NCBI RefSeq assembly: GCF_020164745.1
Contig: NZ_JAIUGV010000006.1
Span: 248,001 to 312,000 of the forward strand
Source: Mesorhizobium sp. ES1-4
GTDB taxonomy: Bacteria > Pseudomonadota > Alphaproteobacteria > Rhizobiales > Rhizobiaceae
Direction: 5' to 3'
Length of the DNA stretch: 64,000 nt
Below, piece by piece: positions 56,563 to 64,000 of this stretch. Both the position numbers and the translations under genes were made by a program. The notes under the pieces were generated by a model. The model was not told the DNA's origin. It did no database searches and saw only the letters and a program-made list of their open reading frames with translations. How positions within the stretch are numbered: position 1 is the stretch's first letter; every line of letters begins with the position of its first letter.

Positions 56563-58644
56563 ATGAGGAACCTACGCAGCATTGGCATTGCCGCCGGACT
56601 GGCGCTGAGCGTCTCCGTTTGGGCGCTCAACGCTTTCGCTTCCGAACCGACCGTCCCGCCGGTGCCGGCGACGTTTCCGGCGGAGGGCAAGATCAGGTAT
56701 GTGGCGCGCGACTCCATCCTGGAGTTCAAGGCGCTGCCCGCCTATCACGAGCCCGACTGGGTTACGGAAAAATACGTCAAGACCGGCAAGCTGCCGCCGG
56801 TGAAGGACCGGCTGCCGAAAGAGCCGCTGGTCTTCAAGACCGCCAACATGCCTGACGGTACAGGCGTCTATGGCGATACGATGCGCCATGTCATCGGCGG
56901 CCGGCCGGAAGGCTGGAATTACGGCGCCGGCCAGACCCAAGGCTGGGGCGGCATCGACATCGGCCTTTCCGAATGCCTGACGCGTACCGCGCCGCTTTTC
57001 CAGGTCGAGGCCAAGGACACCGAGCCGCTGCCCAACCTGGCCAAAAGCTGGGACTGGTCGACGGACGGCCACAAGCTGACCATGCACCTGATCGAAGGTG
57101 CCAAATGGTCGGATGGCGTTCCCTTCAACGCCGACGACGTCATGTTCTACTGGGACGACGAAGTCATGGACCCCAACGTCTCGCCGCTCAATGGCGCCAC
57201 TCAGGATACCTTCGGCGTCGGCACGACGCTCAAGAAGATCGACGACTACACCGTCGAGTGGACCTTCAAGGACGCCTTCCCGAAACAGCACCTCTACGCA
57301 ATGGCCTATGGTACCTTCTGCCCTGGCCCCTCTCATATCTTGAAGCCGCAGCACCCGAAATATTCGAAAAACACCTACGAACAGTTCAAGAACGCCTTCC
57401 CGCCGGAATACATGAACATGCCTGTCATGGGCGCCTGGGTGCCGGTCGAATATCGGGCCGACGACATCATCGTCATGCGCCGCAACCCCTACTATTGGAA
57501 GGTGGACGAGAAGGGCAACCAACTGCCCTATCTCAACGAGCTGCATTACAAACTGTCGACCTGGGCCGACCGCGACGTCCAGGCGGTGGCTGGCTCGGGC
57601 GACTTCTCCAACCTGGAGCAACCGGAAAACTTCGTCGCTTCGCTGAAGCGCGCGGCGGAGGCGAATGCGCCGGCGCGCCTTGCCTTCGGCCCGCGTCTGA
57701 TCGGCTACAACCTGCGCCTGAACTTTTCCGCGAACGGCTGGGGCAACCCGGACGAACGCGGCCAAGCGATCCGCGAGTTGAACCGCAACGAGGATTTCCG
57801 CAAGGCCGTCACCATGGCGCTTGACCGCAAGGCGCTGGGCAGTTCCCTCGTCAAGGGACCGTTCACCGCGATCTATCCGGGCGGCCTCTCCTCGGGCACC
57901 AGCTTCTACGACCGCAAATCCACCGTCTACTATCCTTTCGACCTCGAGGCCGCCAAAGCCGAACTCGCCAAGGCCGGCCTGAAGGACACCGACGGCGATG
58001 GTTTCGTCAACTTTCCATCCGGGACCGCCGGCGGCAAGAATGTCGAGATCGTGATGCTGGTCAACAACGACTACACAACTGACAAGAGCCTCGCCGAAGG
58101 CGTGGTCGCGCAGATGGAGAAGCTTGGCCTCCGGATCGTGCTTAACGGGCTTAACGGCACCCAGCGCGACGCCACGCAATATTCAGGCCGCTTCGACTGG
58201 CTGATCCGGCGCAATGAGCAGGAGCTGACCTCCGTGGTGCAGAACACCGTGCAGCTCGCTCCAGTCGGTCCCAAGACCAGCTGGGATCACCGCGCGCCGG
58301 AAAGCGGCGAGGTCGATCTGATGCCTTTCGAGAAGGATCTCGTCGACATCGTCAACAAGTTCGTCTCGTCAAAAGACAATGACCAGCGCGCCAGCCTGAT
58401 GAGAGACTTCCAGAAGATTTCGACCGAGCACGTCTATAATATCGGCCTGACGGAATATCCCGGTGCCTTGATCGTCAACAAGCGTTTTTCCAACATTCCT
58501 CAGGGCACGCCGATCTTCATGTTTAACTGGGCTGAGGATTCGATCATCCGCGAACGTGTCTTCGTCGCGGCGGACAAGCAGGCGAAATATGAACTGTTCC
58601 CTGAAGAGCTTCCCGGCAAACCCGGAGACAAGGGTCCGATGTAA
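56563..58644 (+). CDS. agpA: Alpha-galactoside-binding periplasmic protein AgpA
   Basis: A 693-residue family-5 (peptide/nickel-type) solute-binding protein, long for the family, as AgpA-like proteins are. A signal peptide (SIGIAAGLALSVSVWALNAF) ends near AFA|SE. Later blocks are NLAKSWDWSTDGHKLTMHL, NADDVMFYWDDEV, WVPVEYRADDIIVMRRNPYY and the Ca-loop-like DTDGDGFVNF. In S. meliloti AgpA is needed for raffinose and melibiose uptake. AGGGAGGAGAC precedes the ATG. A GC-rich stem-loop follows the stop. Confidence 0.88.
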   Translation: MRNLRSIGIAAGLALSVSVWALNAFASEPTVPPVPATFPAEGKIRYVARDSILEFKALPAYHEPDWVTEKYVKTGKLPPVKDRLPKEPLVFKTANMPDGTGVYGDTMRHVIGGRPEGWNYGAGQTQGWGGIDIGLSECLTRTAPLFQVEAKDTEPLPNLAKSWDWSTDGHKLTMHLIEGAKWSDGVPFNADDVMFYWDDEVMDPNVSPLNGATQDTFGVGTTLKKIDDYTVEWTFKDAFPKQHLYAMAYGTFCPGPSHILKPQHPKYSKNTYEQFKNAFPPEYMNMPVMGAWVPVEYRADDIIVMRRNPYYWKVDEKGNQLPYLNELHYKLSTWADRDVQAVAGSGDFSNLEQPENFVASLKRAAEANAPARLAFGPRLIGYNLRLNFSANGWGNPDERGQAIRELNRNEDFRKAVTMALDRKALGSSLVKGPFTAIYPGGLSSGTSFYDRKSTVYYPFDLEAAKAELAKAGLKDTDGDGFVNFPSGTAGGKNVEIVMLVNNDYTTDKSLAEGVVAQMEKLGLRIVLNGLNGTQRDATQYSGRFDWLIRRNEQELTSVVQNTVQLAPVGPKTSWDHRAPESGEVDLMPFEKDLVDIVNKFVSSKDNDQRASLMRDFQKISTEHVYNIGLTEYPGALIVNKRFSNIPQGTPIFMFNWAEDSIIRERVFVAADKQAKYELFPEELPGKPGDKGPM

Positions 58645-58669
58645 GTTTACCTCCCCTGACCGAGAGAGA

Positions 58670-58696
58670 CCCGGCCGCGCCGCGGGGGGGGCCGGG
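58670..58696 (+). terminator. Stem-loop between agpA and agpB
   Basis: CCCGGCC (58670-58676) and GGCCGGG (58690-58696) pair over a 13-nt GC-rich loop, 25 nt after the agpA stop. No T-run follows; likely an attenuating or mRNA-protecting stem. Confidence 0.5.
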
Positions 58697-58760
58697 ACAA
58701 GCCAACCCTCCGAATGCCGCTCCAAGGGGGCGGCCGGCGAGATGAGGAAGCGGACCGTCC

Positions 58761-59768
58761 ATGTTGCGATTCCTGCTCATGCGCATAGCGTCGGCAATAC
58801 CGGTTCTCGCAATCTTGAGCCTGGTCACCTTTGCCATCATCCAGGCGCCGCCTGGCGACTATGCCGATTATATCCGCTCGCAACTGATCAACCAGGGCGG
58901 AGCCTCCTTCGCCGAGGCCGACGCACAAGCCCAGGCGTATCGTGTCGAACACGGCCTCGACAAGGCGCTGCCCGTCCAATATCTCAACTGGATCGGCGGC
59001 ATCGTCACCCGCGGCGATTTCGGCTACAGCCTCTACTACAACAAGCCGGTGGCCGACGTCGTCGGCGAGCGCCTGCCGCGCACGCTGCTGCTCGCGCTGG
59101 TTTGTCATCTGCTCGCCTCGGTGCTGGGCATCACCTTCGGTATATTGGCGGCGACAAGGCAATACACCTGGATCGATACGACGCTGTCGGCCATCTCCTT
59201 CCTCGGCATGACGGTGCCGCGCTTCCTGATGGCGCTGATCATCGTCTATCTCCTGGTCTTCCAGTTCAATGTCTCGGAGATCGGCTCATTCTTCTCGCCG
59301 CAATATGGCGGCGCGCCATGGTCGTGGGCCAAGTTCGTCGACCTGGTCAAGCATGTCTGGCCCGTGGTGGCGATCGCCACCTTTGGCGGCCTCGCCTACA
59401 ATATGCGGGTCATGCGCGGCAATCTGCTCGATACGCTCAACGCGCAATATGTCGAAACGGCCAAGGCCAAGGGCCTGACCGGCGGCGCCGTCGTCATGCG
59501 CCACGCCGTGCCCAACGCGCTGCACCCGCTCGTCATGTATCAGGGCGTGGTGCTGCCCTATATGCTGACCGGCGAGATCGAAACGGCGATCATCTTCGCG
59601 CTGCCGACCGTCGGTCCGGCGATCGTCGGCTCGATGGCGGTCGGCGACGTGTATGTCACCGCGACCTTCATGATGGTGCTGTCGGCGACGCTGATCGTCG
59701 GCAATATCATCGCCGACATGCTTCTCGTCCTGCTCGATCCGCGCGTGCGCCAGTTCGGGGAGGACTAG
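58761..59768 (+). CDS. agpB: Alpha-galactoside ABC transporter permease AgpB
   Basis: A 335-residue Dpp/OppB-type permease with six helices. The start LRFLLMRIASAIPVLAILSL and the long first periplasmic loop are typical; the EAA-type loop is YVETAKAKGLTGGAVVMRHA followed by VPNALHPLV. ATG 58761 follows a purine-rich GAGATGAGGAAG. Stop TAG is immediately followed by the agpC ATG. Confidence 0.88.
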   Translation: MLRFLLMRIASAIPVLAILSLVTFAIIQAPPGDYADYIRSQLINQGGASFAEADAQAQAYRVEHGLDKALPVQYLNWIGGIVTRGDFGYSLYYNKPVADVVGERLPRTLLLALVCHLLASVLGITFGILAATRQYTWIDTTLSAISFLGMTVPRFLMALIIVYLLVFQFNVSEIGSFFSPQYGGAPWSWAKFVDLVKHVWPVVAIATFGGLAYNMRVMRGNLLDTLNAQYVETAKAKGLTGGAVVMRHAVPNALHPLVMYQGVVLPYMLTGEIETAIIFALPTVGPAIVGSMAVGDVYVTATFMMVLSATLIVGNIIADMLLVLLDPRVRQFGED

Positions 59769-60905
59769 ATGCTGGCACGCGACCCTTCACCATCGCCACT
59801 GCCGGACGAGCGAGCCACGGTGGCGCCCGCACGCGGCAATGAGAGCTACATGGCGCTTGTCTGGCGCCGGCTGCAGCGCTCCTGGACCGGTATGGCCGGG
59901 CTTTGGCTGGTCGTGCTGCTGCTGGTCATGGCGACGTTCGCCGAATTCCTGGCGCCGATGGACCCGAAGGCGACCGATGTCGGCTTCGCCCCGCCGCAAG
60001 TGCCCGTCTTCCACGACAAGGACGGCAATTTCACCGCGCGACCGAGGGTCTACGCGCTGGCCGATTCGGCCGACCTCGATCCTGTCACCTTCCAGCCCAT
60101 CGTCGGGCCCGACTACGATCATCCGAGGCTGCTTGGCTTCTTTGTCGAAGGCGCACCCTACAAGCTCTTCGGGCTGATACCGTCGAGCCTGCATTTCTTC
60201 GCCTCGACGGACGGCCAGCCGGTGCACTTTCTCGGCACCGACAAATTCGGCCGCGATGTGCTGTCGCGCGCCATTCACGGCTCGCGCGTTTCGCTGATGA
60301 TCGCGCTGACGGTCGTCTTCATCATTACCGTGATCGGCACCACCGTCGGCATGGTCTCGGGTTATTTCGGCGGCCGGTTCGACGTCTGGATGCAGCGCTT
60401 CGTCGACCTGGTGCTCGCCTTCCCGCAACTGCCGCTCTATCTGGCGCTGACGACGCTGATCCCGGTCACCGCGCCGACCAATGTGTTCCTCGCCTTCGTC
60501 ATCATCGTCATGTCCGCGCTGGGCTGGGCGCAGATGTCGCGCGAGGTGCGCGGCAAGACGCTGGCGCTGGCACGCATCGAATATGTGCGCGCCGCCATGG
60601 CGGTCGGCGCCACCGACCGGCGCATCATCATGCAGCACATCTTCCCCAATGTGATGAGCCACGTGATCGTCGCCGTGACGCTGGCGATCCCGACAGTGGT
60701 TCTCTTGGAATCCTTCCTCGGTTTCCTCGGCTTCGCCGTCAAGCCGCCGCTGATCTCGTGGGGCCTCATGCTGCAGGACACCGCGACCTATTCGGTCATC
60801 GGCACCTATCCCTGGATCCTGTCGCCGGTCGGTTTCGTGCTCGTCACCGTCTTTGCCTTCAACGCACTCGGTGACGGCCTGCGCGACGCCGTCGACCCCT
60901 ATTGA
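59769..60905 (+). CDS. agpC: Alpha-galactoside ABC transporter permease AgpC
   Basis: A 378-residue Dpp/OppC-type permease. After the first helix comes a long periplasmic insert with FLGTDKFGRDVLSRAIHGSR, the family signature. The coupling loop is YVRAAMAVGATDRRIIMQHI followed by FPNVMSH. The ATG starts directly after the agpB stop. Its stop is 10 nt before the agpD ATG. Confidence 0.88.
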   Translation: MLARDPSPSPLPDERATVAPARGNESYMALVWRRLQRSWTGMAGLWLVVLLLVMATFAEFLAPMDPKATDVGFAPPQVPVFHDKDGNFTARPRVYALADSADLDPVTFQPIVGPDYDHPRLLGFFVEGAPYKLFGLIPSSLHFFASTDGQPVHFLGTDKFGRDVLSRAIHGSRVSLMIALTVVFIITVIGTTVGMVSGYFGGRFDVWMQRFVDLVLAFPQLPLYLALTTLIPVTAPTNVFLAFVIIVMSALGWAQMSREVRGKTLALARIEYVRAAMAVGATDRRIIMQHIFPNVMSHVIVAVTLAIPTVVLLESFLGFLGFAVKPPLISWGLMLQDTATYSVIGTYPWILSPVGFVLVTVFAFNALGDGLRDAVDPY

Positions 60906-60915
60906 GGTGGCAGGG

Positions 60916-62583
<1,668 letters not shown>

Positions 62584-62602
62584 ACACATGCCGGAGGTTA
62601 GC

Positions 62603-63973
62603 GTGGCAAGACATCCCAGGATCACTTTCATCGGCGCCGGATCGACGGTGTTCATGAAGAATATCGTCGGCGACGTGCTGCGGCGCCCGGCGCTTTCGGG
62701 CGCCACGATCGCGCTGATGGATATCAATCCGCAGCGGCTGGAGGAAAGCGCCGTCGTGGTCAACAAGCTGATCGCCACGCTCGGCGTGAGGGCGAGGGCC
62801 GAGACCTATTCCGACCAGCGCAAGGCGCTCGCCGGCGCCGACTTCGTCGTCGTCGCCTTCCAGATCGGCGGCTATGAACCCTGCACGGTCACGGATTTCG
62901 AGGTGCCGAAGACTTACGGCCTGCGCCAGACGATCGCTGACACGCTCGGCGTCGGCGGCATCATGCGGGGCCTGAGGACCGTGCCGCATCTTTGGAAGGT
63001 CTGCGAGGACATGCTTGCCGTCTGCCCGCAGGCGATCATGCTGCAATACGTCAACCCGATGGCGATCAACACCTGGGCGATATCAGAGAAATTTCCCGAG
63101 ATCAGGCAGGTCGGTCTGTGCCACTCGGTGCAAGGCACGGCGATGGAACTGGCGCACGACCTCGACCTTCCCTACGACGAGATTCGTTACCGCTCGGCTG
63201 GTATCAACCACATGGCTTTCTACCTGAAATTCGAGCATCGCCAGCCGGATGGTTCCTATCGTGACCTCTACCCGGACCTCGTGCGCGCCTATCGAGAGGG
63301 CCGCGCGCCCAAGCCTGGCTGGAACCCGCGCTGCCCCAACAAGGTGCGCTACGAGATGCTGACCCGGCTCGGCTATTTCGTCACCGAAAGCTCGGAGCAT
63401 TTCGCCGAATACACCCCCTATTTCATCAAGGACGGCCGCCCCGACCTGATCGAGAAATACGGCATTCCGCTCGACGAATATCCCAAGCGCTGCGTCGAGC
63501 AGATCGAGCGCTGGAAGGACCAGGCGCAGGCCTACCGGTCGGCCCAACGCATCGAGGTCGAGGAGTCCAGGGAGTATGCGTCCTCGATCATGAATTCGGT
63601 CTGGACCGGCGAGCCGTCGGTCATCTACGGCAATGTCCGCAACAATGGCTGCATCACCTCGCTGCCCCGCGATTGCGCCGCCGAAGTGCCGTGCCTCGTC
63701 GATGCGTCCGGCATCCAGCCGACCTATATCGGGGACCTGCCGCCGCAGCTGACGGCGCTGATCCGCACCAACATCAACGTGCAGGAACTGACGGTGCGGG
63801 CGCTGATGAGCGAAAACCGCGAACACATCTACCACGCGGCGATGATGGATCCGCACACGGCGGCCGAACTCGACCTCGACCAGATCTGGTCACTGGTCGA
63901 TGATCTCCTGGCCGCTCACGGCGACTGGCTGCCTGCCTGGGCGCGCGTGAAACGCAAGAACGAGGCCGCCTGA
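62603..63973 (+). CDS. agaL2: Alpha-galactosidase, GH4 family (MelA-like)
   Basis: A 456-residue GH4 enzyme with the canonical sites: NAD loop ITFIGAGSTVFMKNIVGD, YVNPMAINTWA, metal ligands C173 and H174 in GLCHSVQGTA and H203 in AGINHMAFY. It should hydrolyse melibiose- and raffinose-type alpha-galactosides in the cytoplasm. The start is taken as GTG 62603 since GGAGG lies 5-6 nt before it; ATG 62588 has no ribosome site. It ends the agp operon and pairs with the altered GH4 paralogue at its head. Confidence 0.88.
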   Translation: MARHPRITFIGAGSTVFMKNIVGDVLRRPALSGATIALMDINPQRLEESAVVVNKLIATLGVRARAETYSDQRKALAGADFVVVAFQIGGYEPCTVTDFEVPKTYGLRQTIADTLGVGGIMRGLRTVPHLWKVCEDMLAVCPQAIMLQYVNPMAINTWAISEKFPEIRQVGLCHSVQGTAMELAHDLDLPYDEIRYRSAGINHMAFYLKFEHRQPDGSYRDLYPDLVRAYREGRAPKPGWNPRCPNKVRYEMLTRLGYFVTESSEHFAEYTPYFIKDGRPDLIEKYGIPLDEYPKRCVEQIERWKDQAQAYRSAQRIEVEESREYASSIMNSVWTGEPSVIYGNVRNNGCITSLPRDCAAEVPCLVDASGIQPTYIGDLPPQLTALIRTNINVQELTVRALMSENREHIYHAAMMDPHTAAELDLDQIWSLVDDLLAAHGDWLPAWARVKRKNEAA

Positions 63974-64000
63974 CCGGCGGCGCTCGTCTCATTTCGGCTC

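Noticed and set aside
57988..58020. Calcium-loop-like motif DTDGDGFVNF in AgpA
   Set aside because: The final acidic position of an EF-hand is missing and the motif is, to my knowledge, common in this binding-protein group, so I do not treat it as a calcium site.

Overview
The window looks like an alphaproteobacterial, rhizobial chromosome segment, most like Mesorhizobium or a close relative. The support is high-GC coding sequence, the gbpR / chvE-gguAB arrangement, the divergent rhaDI / rhaRSTPQUK rhamnose locus, an agp-type alpha-galactoside operon, a C4-pathway hemA, and short palindromic intergenic elements of the kind described in rhizobia. It is mostly metabolic and sugar uptake DNA. 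I see no phage, IS element, CRISPR array or plasmid functions.

Layout. 1-4.0 kb: chvE-gguA-gguB sugar ABC transporter with its divergent LysR regulator gbpR. 4.1-9.7 kb: a more accessory stretch with a small Tat-exported Arg/Trp-rich protein, a Stf0-type sulfotransferase, tRNA-Gly(CCC), and a four-gene cassette (polyprenyl-phosphate glycosyltransferase, methyltransferase, GtrA-type flippase, large membrane protein) that looks like a surface-glycan modification system. 9.8-13.2 kb: a two-component system whose kinase has an EF-hand loop in its periplasmic domain, a lipoprotein, and a small outer-membrane beta-barrel with a structured mRNA leader. 13.6-26 kb: housekeeping and general genes (histone-deacetylase-like amidohydrolase, MATE exporter, pyrD, a CrbS/CrbR-like transporter-kinase and its regulator, mscL, an aminotransferase, hemA).

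26.1-30.3 kb: galE, a dadA-like D-amino-acid dehydrogenase and, 2 nt later, a 608-residue fusion of an ornithine-racemase-like PLP domain to an arginase-like domain that has lost most metal ligands. This is the best candidate for an undescribed function. 30.3-41.2 kb: the complete L-rhamnose locus (kinase, mutarotase, ABC importer, DeoR regulator; divergent aldolase/dehydrogenase and isomerase) with a clear inverted-repeat operator. 41.3-46.4 kb: gamma-glutamyltranspeptidase, several unknown small proteins, tRNA-Phe. 46.5-53.8 kb: a second sugar ABC operon (CUT1 type) with an AraC regulator and a Gfo/Idh/MocA + aldo-keto reductase fusion. 53.8-64 kb: an alpha-galactoside operon (agpT, two GH4 glycosidases, agpABCD). 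In it, agpD carries an in-frame amber codon near its start, and the first GH4 enzyme has Arg where the metal-binding Cys is expected.

The four ABC sugar systems share one design: a stem-loop lies directly after each solute-binding-protein gene and before the membrane/ATPase genes. This fits high expression of the binding protein relative to the rest. Regulators sit next to or divergent from their targets (gbpR, rhaR, two AraC proteins). Start codons were chosen by Shine-Dalgarno spacing and family N-termini; several are GTG or TTG. All functional names are by recognition of sequence motifs and context, not by database search.
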